Origin: CAZGZU01 sp964529855
GTDB taxonomy: Bacteria > Patescibacteriota > Minisyncoccia > Portnoybacterales > UBA2143
Reading direction: 5' to 3'
Length of the DNA: 8,042 nt
Assembly: GCA_964529855.1 (NCBI GenBank)
Contig: CAZGZU010000024.1
Span: forward strand, 1 to 8,042
Shown: piece after piece, positions 1 through 6,311 of the stretch
How positions within the stretch are numbered: position 1 is the first letter of the stretch
Layout: each line of letters starts with the position of its first letter
Notes under the pieces: generated by a model
Seen by the model: the letters and a program-made list of their open reading frames with translations, nothing else
Told to the model about the DNA's origin: nothing
Database searches by the model: none
Program-made: the position numbers and the translations under genes

Positions 1-1809
1 CACCTGCTTCATTACCCGATTAGCCGGGTCCATGGTGGTTTCCCATAATTCACTGGGATTCATCTCCCCCAGCCCCTTATAACGCTGGATGTCTATGCCG
101 TCTTTACCGAAAGATTTCAGAATCTTTTCCTTGTCAACGTCAGTATAACCGTATTCCACCTGCTTGCCTTTTTTAATCTTGTAAAGAGGCGGCTGAGCCA
201 CATAAAGATAACCGCTATCAATTATTGGACGGAAATGCCTGAAGAAAAGAGTTAAAAGCAGGGTGACAATATGATTACCGTCAGAATCAGCATCACAGGC
301 AATAATTATCCGCTGATAACGAAGTTTATCCAAATCAAATTCCTCGGCAATGGCCGTGCCCAAAGCAATGACAATCGCCCTAATCTCTTTGGAAGTCAAA
401 GCGCGGTCTAATCTGGCCTTTTCCACGTTAAGAATCTTGCCCCGCAAAGGCAAAATGGCCTGAAAACGGCGGTCGCGCCCCTGCTTGCTTGAACCGGCCG
501 CTGAATCGCCTTCCACGATAAACAACTCCGATTCAGCCGGGTCACGATTGGAACAATCAGCCAACTTGCCGGGTAAGGCCAACCCGTCCAGAACTCCCTT
601 GCGAATAACCGTTTCCCGGGCCGCCCTGGCTGCCTGACGGGCTTTGGCCGCTAAAATAACTTTCTCCATAATGGCCCGGGCATCCTGGGGATTCTTTTCC
701 AGAAACTCTCCCAAACCATCGGCCACTACCGCTTCCACGGCTGTCCGCGCCTCTGGATTGCCCAAACGCGCCTTGGTCTGTCCCTCAAACTGGGGTTCTC
801 TTAATTTAATGCTGATTACGGCCGTCAAACCTTCTCTAACATCATCACCGCTTAATTTTGCCTCAACATTGCCATTACCGCTTTTCAGAAAGCCGTTTTT
901 TTGAGCATAATTATTGAGTGTTCTGGTCAAAGCAGTCCGAAAGCCGGTCAAATGCATGCCTCCCTCGCCAGTATGAATATTATTGGCAAAACCCTCTTCA
1001 TAGCCCTGCAAATCATTGGTATATTGAAAAGCCACCTCAATGAGCATGTCGTCCTGTTCTTTGGAAACGTAGAAAATATTATCATGCTTAACATCCTGGT
1101 CGCGGTTCAAATATCTGACATAGGAAACCAGACCGCCTTCAAAATAGAAAGAATAACTTTTCGGTATTTTATGACGCTCATCTTTAACGGTTATTTTAAC
1201 GCCCTTGGTCAAATAGGCCTGCTGCCGCAAATGTTTTAAAATTTTAGACCACTTAAAATCAATGTCCTTAAAAACCTCCGGGTCAGGTTCAAAAATAACC
1301 GTGGTGCCGGTCTGCCGGCATTTACTTGTCTTTCGGACAGCCGTTTTGGCTTTGCCTTTGGCATATTCCTGAACATAAAGACCGCCATTACGACAAACCT
1401 CGGCCCGCATCCATTTGGAAAGGGCATTAACCACAGAAACACCGACTCCATGCAAGCCGCCGGCAATTTTATAGGATTGGCCGCCGAACTTGCCGCCGGC
1501 ATGAAGGGTGCACATAACCGTTTCCAAAGCGGATTTTTTTGTCTGGGGATGCTTTTCCACGGGAATGCCCCGGCCATCGTCGCTGACCTTGGCCCGGTTA
1601 TCCGGCAATAAACTCACTTCTATTTCTTTGGCATACCCGGCAATCGCCTCGTCCAAAGAGTTATCAACGCACTCCCAAATCAAATGATGCAAACCGTCAA
1701 CGCCGGTTGACCCAATATACATACCCGGCCGGCGACGAACCGGCTCAAGACCTTCCAAAACATAAATATCTTTTGCTTCGTAGCTTGAGTTATTGTTCTT
1801 TTTAGACAT
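1..1809 (-). CDS. gyrB: DNA gyrase subunit B, C-terminus cut by window edge
   Basis: ATPase subunit of DNA gyrase, which with GyrA introduces negative supercoils in the cytoplasm. The frame is open from ATG 1809-1807 to base 1 (603 codons), so perhaps 40-50 residues are missing. The N-terminal GHKL ATPase has E46 and N50 (WECVDN), DDGRGIP at 77-83, and the ATP-lid GGLHGVGVSVVNAL near 117-130. The Toprim domain has E433 (EGDSAAGSSKQGRDR), PLRGKILNVEKARLD, and the metal-binding D506/D508/D510 in CDADSDG. PLRGKILNVEKA favours GyrB over ParE. The start overlaps the pheT stop as TAATG, which suggests translational coupling; GGGAGGT lies about 12 nt upstream inside pheT. Toprim differs slightly from the usual motifs (SAAGS for SAGGS, DADSDGNHIVT for DADVDGxHIRT). 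No frameshift is seen. Confidence 0.96.
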   Translation of the reverse strand, partial: MSKKNNNSSYEAKDIYVLEGLEPVRRRPGMYIGSTGVDGLHHLIWECVDNSLDEAIAGYAKEIEVSLLPDNRAKVSDDGRGIPVEKHPQTKKSALETVMCTLHAGGKFGGQSYKIAGGLHGVGVSVVNALSKWMRAEVCRNGGLYVQEYAKGKAKTAVRKTSKCRQTGTTVIFEPDPEVFKDIDFKWSKILKHLRQQAYLTKGVKITVKDERHKIPKSYSFYFEGGLVSYVRYLNRDQDVKHDNIFYVSKEQDDMLIEVAFQYTNDLQGYEEGFANNIHTGEGGMHLTGFRTALTRTLNNYAQKNGFLKSGNGNVEAKLSGDDVREGLTAVISIKLREPQFEGQTKARLGNPEARTAVEAVVADGLGEFLEKNPQDARAIMEKVILAAKARQAARAARETVIRKGVLDGLALPGKLADCSNRDPAESELFIVEGDSAAGSSKQGRDRRFQAILPLRGKILNVEKARLDRALTSKEIRAIVIALGTAIAEEFDLDKLRYQRIIIACDADSDGNHIVTLLLTLFFRHFRPIIDSGYLYVAQPPLYKIKKGKQVEYGYTDVDKEKILKSFGKDGIDIQRYKGLGEMNPSELWETTMDPANRVMKQV

Positions 1810-3869
1810 TATTGTTTACGAACCTCCCAACCGCCCTCTTCTTCCAAGGCCTTAATGATTTTTTCCTGTAATTTATTAACCTCGGCATCAGTTAAGGTAT
1901 GGTCATTGGATTGAAAAATAATGTGAAAAGCGAAATTCTTTTTGCCTTCAGGAATGTTCGCTCCTTCATATATGTCAAACAAATCAACGTCGCGCACCAA
2001 CCCGCCGCCAGCCGCGTTTATCAAATTAAGCACCTCAACCACTTTAGTACCCGGCTCAACCAATAAAGCAATATCTCTGACCACCGCCGGGTACTTGGAA
2101 GGCGGCGCATAAATCCTCTCTTCAGTGGCCAATTCAACCAATTTCTCAAAATCAAGCTCAAAACCGGCCGCTGACGACTTAACCTCTAATTTTTTCAAGG
2201 CCGAATCGCTAATCTGACCAATCCAGCCCAAAACCTGATTATCCACTTTAATTTCAGCCCGCCTGCTTTGATGACAATAATCAGGCACCAAAGTATCTTC
2301 GGTCAACTCGTCATCATACCACTGACTGGTAATCCGCAACCTGTTCAAAAGAGTGTCAACCACGCCTTTGAGCCGATAAAATTCCTGGGGCTGATTATTC
2401 TCTTTTAAGGAAAGTACTCCGGCCAATCTTTTCTGCTCCTTTACTTTATTCTTGCCAGTGCCTTTTTCAAAGGCCTGGCCAATCTCAAAGATTCTTACTT
2501 CTTCAAAATACTTCTTATTCTCTCTGACGTTCTTAATCAAATTAGGCATCAAACAAAGCCGCAGATATTTTTGTTCCTGACTGATCGGATTGAGCAATTC
2601 CACAAAATTCGGCTTTTCCCTGTAAATACCTGTCTCTTTATCACCAATCAGCGAATAATTGTATGCCTCGGAAAAGCCCAAATTGGCTAAGATATCCCTG
2701 ATTTTGTTCTGATAAACCAAATCTTCATTTCTTTGAGCCGGAATCAAACTGGCTCTGGGCATTTGGCTGGGAATTTTTTCAAAGCCGTAAAGCCGGGCGA
2801 TTTCCTCAATCAAATCCTCCGGAATAGTCGCGTCCAAACGGCGCGTAGGCACAGTCACCTGAAATTTGGACCCCACAGCTTTTACCTCAAACCCCAACCT
2901 GTTCAAAATATCCCTTATTTCTTTGTCTGATACTTTAATGCCCAGTAAACGCTCCACTTGAACAGGGTCTAAAGTAATCTTTCTGGGCCTGACTTTATTG
3001 GGATAAACATCAATTTTTCCTTTAAGCACCTGACCCTTGGCTATTTCCTGGATTAAACAGGCGGCCATATCAATCGCCTCTTCGGTCAGATTAGGGTCTA
3101 TCTCATGCTCAAAACGCCAGGAAGCATCAGTCACTAATTTAAGCTGCTTGGAGGCCTGCCTGATAATTTGTGGATTAAAATTAGCTGATTCCAAGATAAC
3201 CCGCTTGGTCTGTTTATCAATGCCCGGATTAATGCCTCCCTTGATGCCGGCAATACAAACCGGGTCTCTGGCATCAGCAATGACCAAAACATTTTCATCC
3301 AAATCATATTTCTCATTGTCCAAACTGACCATTCTTTCGCCTTTCTTGGCTTTCCGGACAATGATTTTCCGGTCAGTCAGCTTATCAGCATCAAAAGCGT
3401 GCAGGGGCTGGCCGGTTTCCAGCATCACATAATTGGCAATATCAACAATGTTGCTAATCGGCCGCAAACCGCAAGCCCTAAGTCGTTCCTGCATCCATTG
3501 AGGCGAAGAACCAATCTTAATATCCTGAACTCCCCGGGTCGTATAACGAGGACAGAGTTTTTTATCTCTGTTCTCCACCCTGACCAATTGATTGACTGAT
3601 TCTGCGGAACCGCTTTTAATCTTTTGGGCATAATCAATTGGCTTAAAAGGAATCTTCAGCAAAGCAGCTATTTCCCGGGCAATCCCCAGATGACTCAAAC
3701 AATCATGAGCCCGATTAGGCAAAACATCCACGTCTAAAATTGCATCGGCTTCCCCTTTGCCGGCTACTTCTGTTTCAAAAGCGTGCATGGTCAACAAATC
3801 AGCCAGCTTGGCTGGTGCAGGCAATTTTTTATTAAAAAAAGATTGTAGCCAGTTATAGGATAGTTTCAT
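1809..3869 (-). CDS. pheT: Phenylalanyl-tRNA synthetase beta subunit, short form
   Basis: Beta subunit of the alpha2beta2 enzyme that charges tRNA(Phe) in the cytoplasm. Start chosen at ATG 3869 (MKLSYNWLQSFF, the typical PheT opening), 7 nt after the pilin stop; an upstream in-frame start would add ten residues lying inside the pilin gene. This gives 686 residues against about 790-800 for most bacterial PheT. The shortfall is at the N-terminus: residues 1-35 run directly into the B3 region (VLPNRAHDCLSHLGIARE, about 49-66), so the roughly 110-residue OB-fold tRNA-binding (B2) domain is absent. Next come B3/B4 with GQPLHAFDADKL (153-164), B5 (about 295-372, TRRLDATIPEDLIEEIAR), a catalytic-like core, and the C-terminal FDX-ACB anticodon-binding domain (about 593-686, SKYPAVVRDIALLVE). 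It is fourth in the operon and overlaps gyrB by one base. Confidence 0.96.
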   Translation of the reverse strand: MKLSYNWLQSFFNKKLPAPAKLADLLTMHAFETEVAGKGEADAILDVDVLPNRAHDCLSHLGIAREIAALLKIPFKPIDYAQKIKSGSAESVNQLVRVENRDKKLCPRYTTRGVQDIKIGSSPQWMQERLRACGLRPISNIVDIANYVMLETGQPLHAFDADKLTDRKIIVRKAKKGERMVSLDNEKYDLDENVLVIADARDPVCIAGIKGGINPGIDKQTKRVILESANFNPQIIRQASKQLKLVTDASWRFEHEIDPNLTEEAIDMAACLIQEIAKGQVLKGKIDVYPNKVRPRKITLDPVQVERLLGIKVSDKEIRDILNRLGFEVKAVGSKFQVTVPTRRLDATIPEDLIEEIARLYGFEKIPSQMPRASLIPAQRNEDLVYQNKIRDILANLGFSEAYNYSLIGDKETGIYREKPNFVELLNPISQEQKYLRLCLMPNLIKNVRENKKYFEEVRIFEIGQAFEKGTGKNKVKEQKRLAGVLSLKENNQPQEFYRLKGVVDTLLNRLRITSQWYDDELTEDTLVPDYCHQSRRAEIKVDNQVLGWIGQISDSALKKLEVKSSAAGFELDFEKLVELATEERIYAPPSKYPAVVRDIALLVEPGTKVVEVLNLINAAGGGLVRDVDLFDIYEGANIPEGKKNFAFHIIFQSNDHTLTDAEVNKLQEKIIKALEEEGGWEVRKQ

Positions 3870-3876
3870 ATGTTTA

Positions 3877-4422
3877 TTACCATCCGGTACAGGTACCAAT
3901 TCCTATGCAATACCCGTCATTTGAATCTTCACATCCATTATTATAATTATAGAAACTGCCATCCAAGTCATTGCCTACGTCAGCCGGGTCAAGTATCTCC
4001 AAATAAACCGCTAATCTGTAAACCTGACCGTCGCTGCAGCCCGTGGGATAGCCCGGATAATATGTTGTATCATTAGCAAAGGGGTCTGTTGCGCTACGCG
4101 AGGGATCCTGGGGAACTTTTGAAATGACCGGCTGATAATTAGAAATGGAAAAACCACAATTAGTGCCGCTCTCCAAACATTCGGAGAAATAGGCCCAATG
4201 GCCTGACCAGGTGGCATGACCCGGACTTTGAGGATATTTGCCGACCTGGTCATAAAAAAACTCAAGGGCCTGGGCTATCTGATGAAAATCGGCAATTCTT
4301 TTGGTATCCCTGGCTTTCTTACGGGCGGTATTCAAACTAACCAAAACAATGGTGGCTAAAAGACCAATTATAGCAATGACAACTAAAAGCTCAATTAGGG
4401 TAAAGCCCTTTTGTTTGTTCAT
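3877..4422 (-). CDS. Type IV pilin-like / pseudopilin protein
   Basis: Secreted or cell-surface filament subunit of the type IV pilin / type II secretion pseudopilin family, 181 residues. It has the short positive leader MNKQKG, the prepilin peptidase motif G6|FTLIELL with the conserved Glu at +5 (E11), and one hydrophobic helix (about 8-29), followed by an amphipathic helix with RKKARDTKR and ALEFFYDQVGKYP. This layout is common in Patescibacterial pilins. The globular C-terminal part holds six cysteines (82, 89, 129, 164, 172, 178), an even number that could form disulfides outside the cell, and a Gly/Asp/Asn-rich tail. The start is 2 nt after the pheS stop and no clear Shine-Dalgarno is visible, so translation may depend on coupling. 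No pilus assembly genes lie nearby, so its partners (prepilin peptidase, PilB/PilC) must be elsewhere. Its exact role cannot be told. Confidence 0.9.
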   Translation of the reverse strand: MNKQKGFTLIELLVVIAIIGLLATIVLVSLNTARKKARDTKRIADFHQIAQALEFFYDQVGKYPQSPGHATWSGHWAYFSECLESGTNCGFSISNYQPVISKVPQDPSRSATDPFANDTTYYPGYPTGCSDGQVYRLAVYLEILDPADVGNDLDGSFYNYNNGCEDSNDGYCIGIGTCTGW

Positions 4423-4424
4423 TA

Positions 4425-5492
4425 TTAGAATTGTTTTAAAAATCTCAAATCACCCGAATAAAACAACCTAATGTCATCAATCTGATACTTCAACATGGCT
4501 AATCTATCCGGGCCCATGCCAAAAGCAAAACCCTGCCACTTGCCCGGCTTGTAACCAACCGCTTTCAAAACATTGGGATGGACCATGCCCGCTCCCATCA
4601 GTTCCAACCATTTACCGCCTTTTCTCTTTACGTCTACTTCAAAACTCGGTTCAGTGAAGGGGAAATAACTGGGTCGTAAGCGCGACTGCACTCCGGCTGC
4701 TTGACCATAAAATCGTTCTAAAAATCCATCAATCACTCCTTTAAAGTTTGCCATGGACACATCTTCTCCTATCATCAATCCCTCTACCTGATAGAACTGA
4801 AAATCATGAGTAGCGTCAGTCGCCTCGTGACGGAAACAGCGACCAGGCACGATAATCCGCAGAGGCGGATTATTTTTCTCCATATAACGGGCCTGCATGG
4901 GCGAGGTATGAGTACGCAAAAGCAGTTTGTCATTGCGAGGAGCCGAAGGCGACGCGGCAATCCCCTCTGATTTTCCACGGGATTGCTTCGCTTTGCTCGC
5001 AATGACACTTTTCAGCCAGAAAGTATCCCACAAATCCCTAGCCGGATGATTCTTGGGAATGTTTAAAGCATCAAAATTATAGTATTCGGTTTCCGCTTCC
5101 GGGCCATACATTACTGAAAAGCCCATTGTTTGAAAAATCTCTTCTATTTGCCGCTGGACCAGAGTAATCGGATGAAGATGACCCTGGGGAGGCAACTGAC
5201 CAGGGGCGGTCACGTCAAGCCAATCCTTGTCTTGTGTGCCAGCTGAACCGACGCCTTTGCCGCCCAGTCCCTTCTGCTTCGTTCTAATCGCCTCTTCCAA
5301 TTCTTGTTTAAACTGATTAGCCAATCGTCCTTTTTCTTTCTGCTCTTTGCTGGACAAATCTTTGAGAGAATGTAAAACCTCGGTCAGTTCCCCTTTCCGA
5401 CCAAGATACCTACCATAAACTTCTTCCAGGTCTTTTAAGCTTTTGGCCTGGGTTATTTCTTTTTGAACTTTTTGTTTAAGTTGATTAAGCAT
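4425..5492 (-). CDS. pheS: Phenylalanyl-tRNA synthetase alpha subunit with in-frame repeat insertion
   Basis: Catalytic subunit of phenylalanyl-tRNA synthetase (class II), partner of pheT. Start set at ATG 5492 (MLNQLKQKVQKEI), 8 nt after the previous gene's stop with AGGAGA upstream; a start at 5522 would overlap that gene and add ten unlikely residues. Length is 355 residues. The N-terminal coiled coil (1-75) binds tRNA. The class II core follows: GHLHPITLVQRQIEEIF (104-120), DTFW (156-159), LLRTHTSPMQARYM (191-204), motif 2 with PGRCFRHEATDATHDFQFYQ (216-235), and motif 3 with GFAFGMGPDRLAML (321-334). Residues 163-188 are a 26-residue insertion encoded by a 78-bp palindromic repeat. Without it the length (329) matches E. 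coli PheS (327). The frame stays open and all catalytic motifs are kept, so the gene is probably functional. Confidence 0.96.
   Translation of the reverse strand: MLNQLKQKVQKEITQAKSLKDLEEVYGRYLGRKGELTEVLHSLKDLSSKEQKEKGRLANQFKQELEEAIRTKQKGLGGKGVGSAGTQDKDWLDVTAPGQLPPQGHLHPITLVQRQIEEIFQTMGFSVMYGPEAETEYYNFDALNIPKNHPARDLWDTFWLKSVIASKAKQSRGKSEGIAASPSAPRNDKLLLRTHTSPMQARYMEKNNPPLRIIVPGRCFRHEATDATHDFQFYQVEGLMIGEDVSMANFKGVIDGFLERFYGQAAGVQSRLRPSYFPFTEPSFEVDVKRKGGKWLELMGAGMVHPNVLKAVGYKPGKWQGFAFGMGPDRLAMLKYQIDDIRLFYSGDLRFLKQF
4929..5006. repeat. 78-bp palindromic repeat inserted in pheS
   Basis: The ends are perfect 11-bp inverted repeats (GTCATTGCGAG at 4929-4939 and CTCGCAATGAC at 4996-5006), with an inner pair GCAATCCC (4957-4964) and GGGATTGC (4979-4986). 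This is the widespread GTCATTGCGAG-type palindromic repeat seen in many bacterial genomes; its other-frame translation (SLRAKRSNP..., LRLLAMTN) is a familiar spurious protein. It is 26 codons long with no stop in the pheS frame. I see no second copy in this window. Confidence 0.9.
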
Positions 5493-5500
5493 ATTTAAAA

Positions 5501-5893
5501 TTATCTCCTCATCAGCCACCATTCAGCCAAACCGACCAAACCGACCAGAATCAATAAATTCCACCAAACCAGCATTCGCTGACTTTGTAAAACCAAAATG
5601 GCCACCAAAAGAGCCGCTAAAAACAATCCCTGACGAAAAGAAACTTCCAAATGCTGAACAGCCCGGTTGTTTGACCGACCTGACTGGAGAATTTTTTTTT
5701 GAGAAAAACGTCTAACCAACCAACCAGTAAAAGTGAAAAGTCCAGTTGAAGCGATTAATAGGCTTAAATAGAAAAGAATAAAAATAGCTAAACCTGATGA
5801 ATTAGGGTCAAAATAAATTAAAATAGCCGCTAAACAGGCCCAAGCCACTAAGCTGGCTAAAATTAATCCCGCTAAATAAACCGGTAAATGCAT
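5501..5893 (-). CDS. Small membrane protein of unknown function
   Basis: I do not recognise a named family. With the start at ATG 5893 (MHLPVYLAGLILAS) it has 130 residues. It shows four likely membrane helices: about 7-27, 35-56, 86-103 and 108-126. A basic loop (VRRFSQKKILQSGRSNNR) lies between helices 2 and 3 and is probably cytoplasmic. No catalytic motif is visible. A longer reading from TTG 5938 would start inside the -35 box of the promoter and is unlikely. It is the first gene of the pheS operon; its stop TAA lies within the pheS ribosome binding site (AGGAGATAA), so the two are probably translated in a coupled way. A hydrophobic small protein before pheS gives no clear clue to function. 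Confidence 0.75.
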   Translation of the reverse strand: MHLPVYLAGLILASLVAWACLAAILIYFDPNSSGLAIFILFYLSLLIASTGLFTFTGWLVRRFSQKKILQSGRSNNRAVQHLEVSFRQGLFLAALLVAILVLQSQRMLVWWNLLILVGLVGLAEWWLMRR

Positions 5894-5909
5894 GTCTTTA
5901 TCTATCTCT

Positions 5910-5938
5910 ATTTTACTACATTCAGAACAAGAAAACAA
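5910..5938 (-). promoter_or_regulatory. Sigma70-like promoter of the pheS operon
   Basis: On the minus strand TTGTTT (5938-5933) and TAAAAT (5915-5910) are separated by 17 bp. The predicted start lies about 10 nt before ATG 5893, so the mRNA would be nearly leaderless. It is back to back with the tRNA promoter, 12 bp between the -35 boxes. Confidence 0.6.
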
Positions 5939-5950
5939 GCCCCAAACATC

Positions 5951-5979
5951 TTGTCATTTAGCAAATTATCCTGTATAAT
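5951..5979 (+). promoter_or_regulatory. Sigma70-like promoter of the tRNA operon
   Basis: TTGTCA (5951-5956) and a perfect TATAAT (5974-5979) with the optimal 17-bp spacer. The expected transcription start, seven bases beyond the -10 box, is about 5986, at the first or second base of the initiator tRNA. Confidence 0.8.
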
Positions 5980-5984
5980 ACTCC

Positions 5985-6055
5985 TGCGGGGTGGAGAAGT
6001 AGTATCTCGTGAGGCCCATAACCTCAAGACCCGGGTGCAACTCCCGGTCCCGCAA
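5985..6055 (+). tRNA. Initiator tRNA-fMet (CAU), divergent
   Basis: Cloverleaf: acceptor TGCGGGG/TCCCGCA, D stem GAGA/TCTC with a 7-nt loop, anticodon stem TGAGG/CCTCA around CCCATAA (anticodon CAT 6017-6019), T stem CCGGG/CCCGG, discriminator A6055, no encoded CCA; 71 nt. It aligns well with E. coli tRNA-fMet and has the initiator hallmark A11:U24. Odd points: C instead of U at position 33, A:U instead of G:C at 29:41, U1:A72 instead of the C1xA72 mismatch, A for G18, and G for U55. It could be a working divergent initiator or a decaying copy. All helices still pair, which favours function. Confidence 0.82.
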
Positions 6056-6062
6056 CACGAAT

Positions 6063-6136
6063 GGCGGCGTAGCTCAGTCGGTTAGAGCGAGGGACTCATA
6101 AGCCCTAGGTCACAGGTTCGAATCCTGTCGCCGCTA
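6063..6136 (+). tRNA. Elongator tRNA-Met (CAU)
   Basis: Acceptor GGCGGCG/CGCCGCT with G1:U72, D arm AGCTCAGTCGGTTAGAGC, anticodon loop CTCATAA (anticodon 6097-6099), T arm ACAGG-TTCGAAT-CCTGT, discriminator A. The acceptor stem matches Bacillus elongator tRNA-Met as I recall it, which favours Met over the lysidine-modified tRNA-Ile(CAU), though that alternative cannot be excluded. The last anticodon-stem pair is A x G (6094/6102). CCA is not encoded. It lies 7 nt after the initiator tRNA. Confidence 0.85.
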
Positions 6137-6143
6137 CTGAAAT

Positions 6144-6219
6144 GGGGGTGTAGCTTAGCCCGGTTTAAAGCGCGAGCTTGTCGAGCTCGAGATCGTGGGT
6201 TCAAATCCCATCGCCCCCG
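6144..6219 (+). tRNA. tRNA-Asp (GUC)
   Basis: Acceptor GGGGGTG/CGCCCCC, D arm with GG, anticodon stem CGAGC/GCTCG around TTGTCGA (anticodon GTC 6180-6182), T arm GTGGG-TTCAAAT-CCCAT, and discriminator G6219, an aspartate identity element. No CCA is encoded. It is the last gene of the tRNA operon, 7 nt after tRNA-Met and 13 nt before the terminator stem. Confidence 0.95.
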
Positions 6220-6232
6220 CTGAAAATATATA

Positions 6233-6260
6233 CAAAAACCGCTTTAATTAGCGGTTTTTG
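6233..6260 (+). terminator. Bidirectional rho-independent terminator
   Basis: Stem CAAAAACCGCT (6233-6243) pairs with AGCGGTTTTTG (6250-6260) around a 6-nt loop. A T run closes the stem on either strand, so it can end both the plus-strand tRNA operon and the convergent minus-strand RT transcript. Confidence 0.88.
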
Positions 6261-6266
6261 CTTCTA

Positions 6267-6290
6267 AACCCTTGCGGATTAACAAGGGTT
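6267..6290. other. Small inverted repeat between terminator and RT gene
   Basis: AACCCTTG (6267-6274) and CAAGGGTT (6283-6290) form an 8-bp stem with an 8-nt loop. No T tract follows on either strand. It may stabilise the 3' end of the RT mRNA. The rest of 6220-6311 shows nothing else, in particular no group II intron domain V. Confidence 0.5.
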
Positions 6291-6311
6291 AAGCTTATCT
6301 TATATTTTACC

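Noticed and set aside
1236..1577. Open minus-strand frame of 113 codons inside gyrB
   Set aside because: It is an out-of-frame shadow; the true gyrB frame is open over the whole of 1-1809, so gyrB is not broken.
4784..5008. Frame translating the palindromic repeat as SLRAKRSNP...
   Set aside because: A well-known spurious protein produced by this repeat in another frame; the pheS frame is the real one.
5888..6085. Plus-strand open frame across the promoter and initiator tRNA
   Set aside because: It overlaps divergent promoters and a tRNA gene and has no protein-like features.
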